Shown in pieces: positions 39,050 through 49,289 of a stretch of DNA of 64,000 nt. The notes beneath the pieces were generated by a model. It did not search any database. It was not told the origin of the DNA and saw only the letters and a program-made list of their open reading frames with translations. Origin of the DNA: Histomonas meleagridis (lineage: Eukaryota > Parabasalia > Tritrichomonadida > Dientamoebidae); contig WSYJ01000178.1 in NCBI GenBank assembly GCA_020186115.1, forward strand, positions 744,001-808,000. Reading direction: 5' to 3'. The number at the start of each line of letters is the position of its first letter. Within the stretch, counting starts at the first letter, position 1. A program made the position numbers and the translations under genes.

Positions 39050-40393
39050 ATGACTGAAAGCACACAAACACTTGAATTAGAAAATGAGGCAAATAATGCA
39101 TCAATCAAAAGCCAATCTATATATATGCAAAAGTTGATTTTTTTAGAACAGGTTATATTTAATCTCACAGAAAAAAACTTTGAAATTTCTGTCGCAAAAA
39201 CAATGAATTTTTTTGACAAAGATATTCCTTTCACATTTAATTATTGTATAATTGTTTTAATTTATTTAGCATTTTCATCTCAAAGAGAATCAATCCAAAC
39301 ATATTTCAATTTTTTACAAGAAATTCAAACACAAGAAGAAGCAATTCTTCACAATAATCCAAAAATTATTGAAATTTTTACTAATTATATATCAGAATTT
39401 AATACACAAGAGACATATTATATCATTGAAAAAATGATTGAAAACGAATTAATTAATATAAATATTACCAAAAACTTTAATACCAATTATTTTGCACATT
39501 ATAAAACAGAAGAAGAAAACAAGAAAAACGATTCTAAAGATTCATTCAATGAAGAATTTAAAAATAATTATGAAAAATTATCAAAGAATGATTGGGAACT
39601 TCATAAGCAATTAGTTAAAGAAGGAGTTAATCCGAATGAAATATCAAAAATCATTCGAAATGATGATATAGAGAAACTTCAAGAAATATCAACACAAGAA
39701 GATTTCGATTTTAATCAAATCATTAAACCATCACTTTATGCACGATATTCATTTATTAACAAAGAAAATGTTACATTAATTGATTTTGCTGCATTTTTTG
39801 GAGCAATTCAATGTTTTAAATATTTATTATTGAACAACGCAAAAGTTGAAAATACAGGTAAATATGCAATTGCAGGTGGAAATCTTGAAATTATTTATTT
39901 ATGTGAACAAAATCATTCGACATTTGACGATGTTTATGAAATAGCAATTAAATTTCATCGAAATGACATCTTTAAATATATTTATGAAAACAAAATCGAA
40001 AAACTAGATCAAAACAATCAACAACATTTATTAACATATGTAATTACAAACAAAATTCCATTTAAAAACTTTGGATATTATATAAGTAACACACAAACAT
40101 TAACTGATATTAAATTCCAAGAACAAATTTATCAATGTATTAATATTGGTAATTATGAAATTCTTTCATTTTTAGAAGAAGAAATCAAATTCGATGAATA
40201 TATAATTAATGTAACAGCAAAAACAGGTAATTTATATCTTGTCGAATATTTTCTTGAACATAATCAAATTCCGAAAAACATTTTAGTTTTTGCATTAGAA
40301 TTGAACTTGTTCAGTATTATTAAACAAGAAGGGATTGATATTAATGCTAAAAATATTAATTTGTTTGTATTAAAATATGTTTTAATGTTTTGA
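39050..40393 (+). CDS. DUF3447/ankyrin protein, header frame (locus B)
   Basis: 447 residues from ATG 39050. The helical N-terminal half (about 1-170) is the least conserved part of the family. KNDWELHKQLVKEGVNPNEI starts the DUF3447 domain, followed by DDIEKLQEISTQEDFDFNQ, LIDFAAFFGAIQCFKYLLL, GKYAIAGGNLEIIYLCEQNH and IKFHRNDIFKYIYEN. Ankyrin-like units continue to the end. The final codons after INAKNI (LFVLKYVLMF, stop) are reading into the spacer. An array of further ankyrin blocks follows on the same strand, so the protein is probably longer than this frame. Confidence 0.8.
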   Translation: MTESTQTLELENEANNASIKSQSIYMQKLIFLEQVIFNLTEKNFEISVAKTMNFFDKDIPFTFNYCIIVLIYLAFSSQRESIQTYFNFLQEIQTQEEAILHNNPKIIEIFTNYISEFNTQETYYIIEKMIENELININITKNFNTNYFAHYKTEEENKKNDSKDSFNEEFKNNYEKLSKNDWELHKQLVKEGVNPNEISKIIRNDDIEKLQEISTQEDFDFNQIIKPSLYARYSFINKENVTLIDFAAFFGAIQCFKYLLLNNAKVENTGKYAIAGGNLEIIYLCEQNHSTFDDVYEIAIKFHRNDIFKYIYENKIEKLDQNNQQHLLTYVITNKIPFKNFGYYISNTQTLTDIKFQEQIYQCINIGNYEILSFLEEEIKFDEYIINVTAKTGNLYLVEYFLEHNQIPKNILVFALELNLFSIIKQEGIDINAKNINLFVLKYVLMF

Positions 40394-41509
40394 TATTTTA
40401 AAATAATATTTGGAATTTTATTAAATTATTTAGAACATCTTTAATGATAGCAACTATAAAAGGTTATATAGGAATTGTTCAATTTCTTATAGAACAAGAA
40501 GGAATTAACTTAAACTTAAAGATATTCGTATGCATTACACAAAATCGATATTAAAAATTTTGGGTTTTAAAAAATAATTTGGAATTTAATTATTAAATTT
40601 GATACCGCACTTTTATTGGCTTCGCAATATGATCAAACTGAAATATTTAAAATACTTCTTAAGAAAGAAGAAAACATTAATAACGTCAACATTGTTTTTG
40701 TTTATTTTATGTTAGTTACAATAAATTGATATTTTAAATATGTATTAGGTAATTATTTTCAATATTTAAATCAATTTTATATTTTGAAACCGAAAAAAAT
40801 CACATCTAAATGGTTAAATTACTTCTTGAGCAAGAAAAAATTGATATTAATGTTAAAGATGTTTATTTGTTTTATTTAATATATATTTCAACAATTTACA
40901 ATTTAAAAACAATATTTGGAATTTAATTAAATTATTTAAAACGCCACTTATTATAGCAGTTTCAAATAGATATTTTGAAATGGTTAAGTTACTTCTTGAA
41001 CAAAAAGGAATTGATGTTAATGCTATAGATATTTAATCATTATTTACAAAATTTTAATATTTCCAAATAATATTTGGAAATTATTTAAATTATTTCAAAC
41101 AGCACTTATTTTAGCATCTGAAAATGGTCATACAGAAATAGTTAAATTACTTCATGAACAAAAAGGAATTGATATTAATGCTAAAGATATTTATTTGTTT
41201 TATTTAAAATTTATTTTAATAATTTAATATTTCAAAATAATATTTGGAAATTATTTAAATTATTTTGGACAGCACTTATGAAAGCATCTAGAAATGGTTA
41301 TACAGAAATAGTTAAATTACTTCTTGAACAAAAAGGAATTGATATTAATGCTAAAGATATTTATTTGTTTTATTTGGTATTTATTTTAATAATTTAATAT
41401 TTCAAAATAATGATTGGAAATTATTTAAATTATCTGAAACAGCACTTATTTGGGCATCTTTAAATGGCCACAAAGAAATAGTTGATTTATTAAATTCTCA
41501 AACCGAATA
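40394..41509 (+). repeat. ankyrin array with about 170-bp units (locus B)
   Basis: Seven blocks follow the header frame. The first (TSLMIATIKGYIGIVQFLIE) contains a one-base deletion near 40519. The second (DTALLLASQYDQTEIFKILL) is open. A third is reduced to its end (WLNYFLSKKKLILM-like, broken). Four better ones follow, including ALILASENGHTEIVKL and ALMKASRNGYTEIVKLLLEQ. Block ends recur at 41186 and 41356, 170 bases apart. The last block (ALIWASLNGHKEIVDLLNSQ) ends TE and a stop near 41508. Spacers of about 71 nt between blocks contain TAA stops in several frames. Parts of this locus are damaged. Confidence 0.75.
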
Positions 41510-41579
41510 ATTCTAGAAATGATTTACACATAAATTATCTTTATAAAACGTTTACATATCTAAAAAATAAATTTTCTAT

Positions 41580-41989
41580 CACAATTTGAATTCAATGCAA
41601 ATAATAAATGTATTATTTTTTTGCAAAACTGTATTTCCTTCGTATCGTTCACTGATGGACTCATTCTGAAGTTTATCAAAAACACAATTTTGGGTTTTTA
41701 TGAAGCACTCTGTGCTATAGAAAGAGATATAACTTGGCGATTTGCCATTGGAACCTGAAAAGAAGCAATCTCCAACATGTGGTCTGTTCATCCAGTGAAA
41801 GTAATTCTAATCCTTCAGAGCCAGACGTATTATTATTAAATTGCTAGTGACGATATTGGTACTAAGGCAAGTTTTTAGATCAGTACAAATCTGCATCAAA
41901 TTAGGAGCATAAGTATTTTTGGTTATAACAAATTTCATTATTGGTACTGCGAACTCGACATACACTAGCAGTTTAAGCTTTGGTTCCAT
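41580..41989 (-). pseudogene. unrecognised reading frame with one internal stop
   Basis: Two frames, 41807-41989 (60 codons) and 41579-41791 (70 codons), are in the same phase and are separated by a stop plus five codons. Joined they would give about 136 residues with several Cys and few low-complexity runs (e.g. NTYAPNLMQICTDLKTCLST). I do not recognise it. It may be a relic of a surface protein or chance. Confidence 0.25.
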
Positions 41990-42740
41990 AATAAGTTATG
42001 TTTGCATAAGAAATACTTGAAGTGTATGATGTTTCTTTTAGTGATCCTGAAAATATTGCTCCAAATCTTTCAGCAAAACTCCCAGTGATCGAAGAGTACT
42101 AAAGAGAAAAAGGTTGTGAAAACTTGTAATAAAGAGATCCACCTTAGAGAGTTGAATAGTTTGTGAAAATACAAATATGGATTGTTATGTTTGCGGAAAT
42201 TTGACCAACAATTTCTACTTTTCATTGCTTCTTCAATTTTTTGTAAATCAAAAATGTTAACTGAGAACAGAAGTAAATTAAATATCCTTCCTGTTTTAAC
42301 TTTCCGATGAAAGAATCGAATTTTTTTGATTGTGTTATTTTAGAGGTACTCAAAATGGTAAAATAAACATATTCTGATGAATTTTTTGATTTTTATTAAG
42401 TCCTTATCATTACTTAAGTAAAAATCTGTCTTCAAATTGAGAAAAAAATTACAGATCGAAATGGAAATTTCGAAACCGATTTTTTCAAAATATATATTTT
42501 TTAAGACCAATCTTAATTATTTTTGATGTATATGATTTTTTTATCGGTGGTAGTTCTTTAAATCTTAATAATGTTTTTTTCATTCAATTTTCTTCATTTT
42601 ATTATCACTTTATTTAAATCGGATCTAAAAAGTTCTGTGCAGTTGTGGTGGTCTTTTTTTTTCTAATTATAATATTAAAATAAAGTAAATATTAAAATAT
42701 AAATATTATATTTTTTAATTTTAATGATTTATCAAGATAT
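41990..42740. other. intergenic, no gene seen
   Basis: No supported reading frame. Composition is slightly less AT-rich from 41990 to 42200 than farther on, so other decayed gene sequence may be present. Confidence 0.4.
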
Positions 42741-43930
42741 TTATATTTCGATGGTCAAAAAGTGCACAAAAATTGGTTTGTCTGTATGACCATTTGAAGA
42801 TGCTAAAATAAGTGCTGTATCAAACAATTTAAATAATTTCAAAAATTATTTTGAAATATCAAATTATTAAAATAAATTTCAAATAAAACAAATAAATATC
42901 TTTAGCATTAATATCAATTCCTTCTTGTTCAAGAAGTAATTTAATTATTTCTGTATGACCATATTTACATACTATCATAAGTGCTGTACCAAATAATATA
43001 AATAATATCCAAATATTACCTCGAAACACAAAATTATTAAACCAAATATAAAATAAAACATATAAATATCTTTAACATTAATATCAATTCCTTCTTGTTC
43101 AAGAAGTAATTTAACTATTTCTGTATGACCTTCTGAAGATGCTCTAATAAGTGCTGTCCAAAATAATTTAAATAATTTCCAAATATTATTTTGAAATATA
43201 AAATTATTATAATAAATATAAAACAAAACAAATAAATATCTTTAGCATTAATATCAAATCCTTTTTGTTCAAGAAGTATTTTAACTATATCTGTATGTCC
43301 ATTTCTAGATGCTTTCATAAGTGCTGTATAAAATATTTCTGAATTAAATGATATAAATAATTTCCAATTAGTATTTTGAAATATAAAATTATTTATATGA
43401 ATTTCAAATTAAATAAATGAATAACCCTTAACATTTAAAACAATTTCTTTTTGTGTGAGAAATAACTTAAAAATTTCTAAGTTGCCATAAATAGAAGCGA
43501 AAATTAATGCCGTTCTAAGTAATTAGAATAAATTCCTTACATGAAGTTTAAATTCTAAAACATTGTAATGAAGATCAGATTGAATAAATAAATATCAGTA
43601 TCATTAATATCAATCCCATTTTGTTTAAGAAGTAATTTAACTATTTCTATACTCCCATATATAGTTGCATACATAAGTGCTGTTTCGAAAAATTTAAATA
43701 ATTTCCAAATGTTCATTTGGAATATTAAATCATTTAAATAAACATCAAACAAAACAGATGAATATTTTGAGAATTAATATCAATTCCTTTTTGCTCATGA
43801 AGTAACTGAACTATTTCTATATTACTATCAAAAGATGCTTTTATAAGTGCTGTATTAAATAATATAAATAACTTCCAAATATTATTATCACTGAAAATAT
43901 TTTTTATATAAATTATTAGGAATCAATATT
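42741..43930 (-). repeat. headless ankyrin array (locus C)
   Basis: Seven ankyrin blocks on the minus strand, about 170 bases apart, with no DUF3447 header upstream. In order they include ALIKASFDSNIEIVQLLHEQ, ALMYATIYGSIEIVKLLLKQ, ALIFASIYGNLEIFKLFLTQ, ALMKASRNGHTDIVKILLEQ, ALIRASSEGHTEIVKLLLEQ and ALMIVCKYGHTEIIKLLLEQ. All seven blocks are open in frame. The last breaks off after NGHTD and runs into unrelated sequence ending in a stop at 42741-42743. The 5' end is lost near 43930. Probably a truncated duplicate of a full locus. Confidence 0.8.
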
Positions 43931-44436
43931 CTGATGGTGAAAAAAGCAGATAGGGAAAGAGCTTTCAATTATTTTTAAACTGTTTTGTTTTCTATTATAT
44001 TTTTTCTTGTTTTTTCCTTATATTTGAAATTTGTATGAATAGCTTGTAATTTTTTGTTTTTGTATTTTTATCATAATCTGATGTTTCTTATACTATCTAA
44101 ATATAAATGTTCTAAAATACATCTTTATTTTAATTTGTATATAATAAAAATTTTATTGCAATAAAAGCAAAATCAAATGATTCAAATGCACTAACATAAA
44201 TAATCACCACACAAACGCATAAAAAATTCATTTTCTAAAACAAAACAACAACACATTAACAAAAAGTGTCATTTTGATGCGCTAATTAAAAATCAAAATT
44301 TTTGTAAATTTTTTAGATATCATCGAACATAAAATCATTTCCACAAGTAAAAACTATGGAATCCTGTTGATCCAGCAAATTTGCAATGTCATCTGGGTTA
44401 AAACATTCAAAATCAGATGTGTAATTCAGATCAGTT
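43931..44436. other. intergenic, no gene seen
   Basis: AT-rich with no supported feature; it lies between the lost 5' end of locus C and the 3' end of the dead kinase. Confidence 0.5.
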
Positions 44437-45494
44437 TCATTTCTTCTCAGGAATCCATTCTGGTGTATATCTTTTTTCCAACACGTCATTCCAATTCAAC
44501 GAAGAAAAGAACGGATGTCTCTTGATCTCTTCCACATCTTCTTCAGATGCTCCTAATCTTGTTGCAGGATTTTTATCCAACAATTTCGTAATCAAATCTT
44601 TTGCAACTTCCGAAACATATACAGGAAATGAAACATGTTCTTTCAATATCATTTGATACATTTTTGGTGTATTCTCATCATAGAATGGCGGAAGACCCTT
44701 AAGCATCTCATAGACTAAAGTTCCATAACTCCACCAATCAACTGAACGTGTGCATTTCTGTTGCTGTAACTTTTCGGGCGCAATGTATTCCGGTGAATAC
44801 CAACAACAAAATGTCACAGAACTAAAACAAGTGATCTTAAGATGTCCGTCTTTGTCAACTAGGATATTTTCGGGACATAATTCAAGATATATGAATCCTA
44901 ATTTGTGGAGATAACCTAAGCCAAGTAAAATTTCGGCCGCATATAATACGGTACGTTGCTCACTGAAACGGACTTCGTCTCTTAGATGGGAAAACAATTC
45001 TTTGCCTGGTACATATTCTAATATCATATAAATTTTTCTCGGAGTTTGAATTGTATGATGCAATGCCACTAAAAACGGATGCCGCGCCTTGAGTAACACA
45101 TTGCGCTCTGTCATTGTTTGTTCGATTTGTTCTGTTTCGAGTAATATTTGTGAATTACTTTCATCGCATATAATTGGACATCGCGTTTACATAGAACAAG
45201 TCGTACTACATATTTGCCTCTTCCAAGGACTCGAACAAGATCAAATCGTCAAGACAGATTCCATCCGCTTGAAATCTCTGTCCTCTCTTTTCTTTTTTGT
45301 TTTCGATTCCTTTTTGGGATTCTTTGCACGCTTCGACCCAGGATTGGCACTCCGCCTGACTTGGGGCTAATAGCATAAAGTACGTGATCCTGGTATAACA
45401 ACTTTAAACGCGGGCTGCTCCTTGAATGCATTCTGGAGCAAGTTCGATTGAGGACTCGTGTTTTAATTCGATATATACTTTTTCTTTCTTTCAT
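44437..45494 (-). pseudogene. PH-domain AGC kinase, frameshifted and catalytically dead
   Basis: Read 5' to 3' on the minus strand. A PH-domain end is scattered over three frames (VYIELKHESSIELAPE; PAFKVVIPGSRT; AECQSWVEACKESQKG). Then come the Gly loop DLVRVLGRGKYVV and YAMKVIHK in one frame. After another shift there is an open 225-codon frame (44437-45114) for the rest of the kinase (MTERNVLLKARHPFLVALHH). At least four frame changes are visible. In the open part the HRD site reads YLELCPEN and the DFG site CFSS, so the catalytic Asp and metal-binding Asp are both gone. The AGC tail region remains. PH-AGC (Akt-like) kinases are a trichomonad family. Confidence 0.8.
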
Positions 45495-45751
45495 GACTCC
45501 GTGGAGTCTTATGATATTTGAATAAAATTAATAAAAAACAGTAAACAAATTATTTCTGAGGTTAATAATTTCTTCTGTAAACAAGTATTGAGTACTTTAT
45601 CTCAAAAGTGCGATATAAAACATTTTATAAATTTCACAAAGACGATTATGGATTGTTTATTTCAATTTTTTTATGAAACACAAAATACTTTCACAAAATT
45701 TAAATGTACTCACTGATGTAAGAAACTTTTTCTAAAAAGAAATAATAAATA
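45495..45751. other. intergenic between divergent loci
   Basis: AT-rich; the promoter region of the SANT/U-box gene is presumably here, but I see no clear element. Confidence 0.4.
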
Positions 45752-46690
45752 ATGGATCAATCAAATTTGGATTCATCATCTCTAACATTAGATGATGTAA
45801 TTGATTTTATTCCTCCCCCTCCTGAAGGTGTTGATCAAGAAACAGCAAAATCCATTATAAATTATCGGAAAACAATTTTTAACTTTCGAATTAAAAAAGT
45901 AAATACAAATATTATAGATTTTCTTAAAATATGGCCAAGAGGAAGTCCAGTTGATTTTTTTATTGCACTAGAATTCTGTAAAGATGATGTCCAAATTATG
46001 AAAGAAAAATTAAAAGATCAAACTTTTATTAAAACTATTATTGAAGAATCAAGTAAAAGGTGCTTTAAAGGGAAGCCAAGTGCTGAGTATGGGATTGCAA
46101 ATAAATATCTTTTTGAAATAAATGAAGATAAATTATTTGAAGATGAAAAACAAACCATAAAGAAAGAATGGAGACGCTCCGAAGTTGTTCAATTCAAGCG
46201 ATTGTATTTAGAGTATGGAAAAGATTTTCAATCGATATCTCATTATCTTAAAACAAAATCTGTAAACCAATGTAGATATATGTATACTAAATTAAGTAAA
46301 AACGGACGGCTTCCGAATATGGACGAAAGTTCAGATCAAGAATATATTGATGATGAATTTTCGATAAATTCATTATCATTTGTTTTTAATGGAGCAACCT
46401 TTAAAGTAGGTGAAAAACAGACAAAACTCCAGAAATATATATTCCTGAATCCAATTCCAGGACACATTGATCAAATAACAATGCAACCAATGCAAATTCC
46501 AACCATTTCTAAAGATGGGTATGTACTTGATTATAGTACCTGGTTGAAACTTTTGACTCAGAAAAAGGTAAATCCATTTACACAAAATCATATAAAATCA
46601 AAAAGAGAATTAGTTATATTAACAACAGATAACTTTCCTTATTATAAGGATAGGATTGTGAACTTGGAAGAAACTAATCCTAACAAATGA
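45752..46690 (+). CDS. SANT/Myb-like plus U-box-like protein
   Basis: 312 residues. The N-terminal 120 contains PPPPEG and helical sequence with DFLKIWPRGSPVDFFIALEF. A SANT/Myb-like domain lies at about 130-182 (KKEWRRSEVVQFKRLYLEYG then DFQSISHYLKTKSVNQCRYM), with the expected three-helix spacing and aromatic residues. The C-terminal 80 residues (NPIPGHIDQITMQPMQIPTI, GYVLDYSTWLKLL, VNPFTQNHI) have the fold pattern of a U-box: a conserved P-x-x-x-x-x-G-Y-x-x-D followed by NPFT. A SANT domain suggests chromatin or DNA contact, and a U-box recruits ubiquitin-conjugating enzymes. The combination is uncommon and is inferred from motifs only. Confidence 0.6.
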   Translation: MDQSNLDSSSLTLDDVIDFIPPPPEGVDQETAKSIINYRKTIFNFRIKKVNTNIIDFLKIWPRGSPVDFFIALEFCKDDVQIMKEKLKDQTFIKTIIEESSKRCFKGKPSAEYGIANKYLFEINEDKLFEDEKQTIKKEWRRSEVVQFKRLYLEYGKDFQSISHYLKTKSVNQCRYMYTKLSKNGRLPNMDESSDQEYIDDEFSINSLSFVFNGATFKVGEKQTKLQKYIFLNPIPGHIDQITMQPMQIPTISKDGYVLDYSTWLKLLTQKKVNPFTQNHIKSKRELVILTTDNFPYYKDRIVNLEETNPNK

Positions 46691-46787
46691 TACCTAAAAT
46701 AAATTTTATTTTTTTTTTTTTTAATTTTTGTCAAAAATAAAAACTCACAATTTATGTTGACATGAAATAAATTTTAGGCAAAATCCA

Positions 46788-49169
46788 ATGTCTGTGGTCT
46801 CTGCTGGGGCTCCAGGAGGATCAAGACTTGGCAGAGAAGGTGACCCAAGCATACCACTTCCAATTGATATTGAAACAAATGGAATTATTTGCATTGGTGT
46901 AGGTTGGAAACATAATATTGTTGTATATGAAGATGGACATGCAATAGGATGGGGGAGTAATGAAGATGATCAACTAGGCATTTCATGTCGAGAAACGCTT
47001 ACACCCAAACCTTTACGAGTTTTTGAAAATTATCATTTAACATGGGTACATTGCGGGGATAAAATTACTGTTGTACTAACCGAACCAGGTGATGCATATG
47101 TTATAGGTTCCACTTATGGTCGTACTCCAGTTCATTTAAACATCCCCACAGCAGTAATTTATTGTACTTGTGGAGTTGGCACAGTTTATGTAATAGATGT
47201 TAATGGCGATATTTATTCATGTTCAAGTTCCACAGGGAACTGTATTTTATATCATCTTCCCGAACCCGTTTGTGATATTGCTGCCGGTAGTGCATTTTGT
47301 ATTGCATTAACAATATCTGGGAAAGCATATGCACGTGGACGTGATGCTGCCTGTGGATGTTCTAACGCACGTACTACAGATGGATTTATCCCAATCACAT
47401 CCCTTTCAGGAATTACAATCTCACGAGTATTTTCATATTGCTCACACTCCATAGTATTAACCCGAGACGGCCGTATCTTTGTTTGCGGCTCCAACAATGA
47501 CGGCCGAATCGGACTTAACACTCAACAACAGCAAACTTCATTTCAGCAACTTCACTTTTTTGATGGGATGAACGTTAACGAAATTGACTGCGGTGATGCG
47601 CACAGTGTTTTCATCACCGAAAGCGGCGAAATCTATGGCTGTGGCGCGAGTGATGATGGCCGAACATTTGCAGGGAAACAGAAATCGTTTCCGACACCCA
47701 CAAAATCGAACATAAATGGAAAAGCAGTTTTTGTTCGTTGTGGTTGTTTTCATACTGTTGTGTTATTAAATGTTCGGAGGCCTATTCATCCAGGGCTTTT
47801 ATACTTCGGGATGTTAATAGGTAATATTCGGAAGCCGAAACTGATTAAAATTACATCGAGTTTAATCATTGATGTAGCTATAGGTTCGATTTCTTCAATG
47901 GGTTTTCTCCCCGGTGATGTTGTCTTTAATGGTAATGACGTTGGAGTTGTTGTGGGTATAAAAGGAGATAAAATATGTTTAAGAATTAATGAGAATTTGG
48001 CTCTGTATAAAAAGAATTCGTTGACGTTCATGTCTAGAAATAATTGCGTGAAAAAGGAAGAAATGGCGAATTCTGGTACAAAAATGATACTCGACGCTAA
48101 CCCAAAGATTTGTTTGGCATTTGGCATTCATCCGGATGATGTTGTTTTCCATTCAAAACTTTTGAGAGGAACCGTCGGCGGTTATGCCAATGGGACCGTT
48201 TGGTTTAAATTTGACAGTCTTAACGGTCGAATATGTAGGTGCAAAGGTAATTCTCTGCAAGAAATACATTCGGCTATCAAAATTATAGAATCAAAGAGAA
48301 CTATAAATTATGTTAAATGTGATGATGAAGTGGAATATCCAATTGAGCCACTTGATCATTTTAATATTTGTACAGACCAAATTTTTGGAATTGTTATTGG
48401 ACAAATCGGTAATATGTATTGCGTATCTGATTTGTTTTCTGGTAATTACTCATTAATTCCAAAAAAGAAAACTCACAAAATCCAAGAATTTAATTTGTTT
48501 AAACAATTTGATGTTGTTCAAACACCAAACGGATGCGGAGCTATCATTGCTTGTAATGACCAAAACGTTCTTATGTTGACAGATGAAAATCTTTTAAATA
48601 ATCATCCACCGACAATTGAACACGATCTTAAACTAATTTATCGTGCCTTTGGCGATGGCTATGTTGAATATAATGGCCAACAAATCTTTGTTGGAATTTC
48701 AAGATTTGATCCATCTGGACCAATTCCGGGAGATATTTATTCCACGAAAATTGGCTTTGTTCGAATTTTAGGATCTTTAAATGAGAAAATTATGTGCTGT
48801 ACGAACCTTGAGATATCTAATTTCGATGTTGAACTTATTGAGTTTGAAAGCTTAACTTCCGAATGTTTTGTTCGTGTTAGCCGCAGAATGTTGCAATGTA
48901 AGCAAAAATATTCATTAGCAACAGGCGGAAGCGTTGAGGTATCAATTGACATTGGAAGTTTTGCGAGAATGAAATTTTGTGCTTGTGATGAATTCGAACT
49001 TTGTGGCGTTAAATATATTGTGTTCGGATGTAAAGATGAATATTTATGGGTTTTGAAGGAAAACTGTAAAGGATTAATGTTTATAGAGGGAGAATGTGAC
49101 GCATTCCCTATGTGCGAGGCTAAATTGGTGTCAAGGCCAACGAAACATTACGAAAAGTTCTTTAAATAA
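46788..49169 (+). CDS. RCC1-repeat protein with C-terminal small-barrel repeats
   Basis: 793 residues. The N-terminal 340 or so form an RCC1-type propeller: VYEDGHAIGWGSNEDDQLG, ALTISGKAYARGRD, IVLTRDGRIFVCGSNNDGRI and FITESGEIYGCGASDDGRTF. The remaining 450 residues hold about five repeated beta modules beginning GDVVF or similar (PGDVVFNGNDVGVVVGIKGD; PDDVVFHSKLLRGTVGGYAN; FDVVQTPNGCGAIIACNDQ; PGDIYSTKIGFVRI), spaced about 65-90 residues. They look like SH3- or KOW-like barrels. Many proteins of this layout are known in trichomonads, but the function is unknown. The start at 46788 has MSVVSAGAPGGSRLGREGDP. Confidence 0.75.
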   Translation: MSVVSAGAPGGSRLGREGDPSIPLPIDIETNGIICIGVGWKHNIVVYEDGHAIGWGSNEDDQLGISCRETLTPKPLRVFENYHLTWVHCGDKITVVLTEPGDAYVIGSTYGRTPVHLNIPTAVIYCTCGVGTVYVIDVNGDIYSCSSSTGNCILYHLPEPVCDIAAGSAFCIALTISGKAYARGRDAACGCSNARTTDGFIPITSLSGITISRVFSYCSHSIVLTRDGRIFVCGSNNDGRIGLNTQQQQTSFQQLHFFDGMNVNEIDCGDAHSVFITESGEIYGCGASDDGRTFAGKQKSFPTPTKSNINGKAVFVRCGCFHTVVLLNVRRPIHPGLLYFGMLIGNIRKPKLIKITSSLIIDVAIGSISSMGFLPGDVVFNGNDVGVVVGIKGDKICLRINENLALYKKNSLTFMSRNNCVKKEEMANSGTKMILDANPKICLAFGIHPDDVVFHSKLLRGTVGGYANGTVWFKFDSLNGRICRCKGNSLQEIHSAIKIIESKRTINYVKCDDEVEYPIEPLDHFNICTDQIFGIVIGQIGNMYCVSDLFSGNYSLIPKKKTHKIQEFNLFKQFDVVQTPNGCGAIIACNDQNVLMLTDENLLNNHPPTIEHDLKLIYRAFGDGYVEYNGQQIFVGISRFDPSGPIPGDIYSTKIGFVRILGSLNEKIMCCTNLEISNFDVELIEFESLTSECFVRVSRRMLQCKQKYSLATGGSVEVSIDIGSFARMKFCACDEFELCGVKYIVFGCKDEYLWVLKENCKGLMFIEGECDAFPMCEAKLVSRPTKHYEKFFK

Positions 49170-49289
49170 ATGTTTGTATTCATAAAAATATATCATGCGA
49201 AAAAATATAAGAAATTGTGCTCTTCAAAATATGTTTCAAGTGCATAAATTTTTGGGTTTTGTGATTAAGGAGGCATTTTAGAAAAATAT
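49170..49289. other. short spacer
   Basis: AT-rich sequence between the RCC1 gene and the surface-protein relic. Confidence 0.4.

Noticed and set aside
40380-41509. Conventional GT-AG introns between ankyrin blocks
   Set aside because: The nearest GT (TTT|GTTTTATTT) and AG (ACAG|CACTT) do not join in frame, the GT is replaced by AT or AG in several copies, and the ACAG is often ACAT, ACGC or ACTG.
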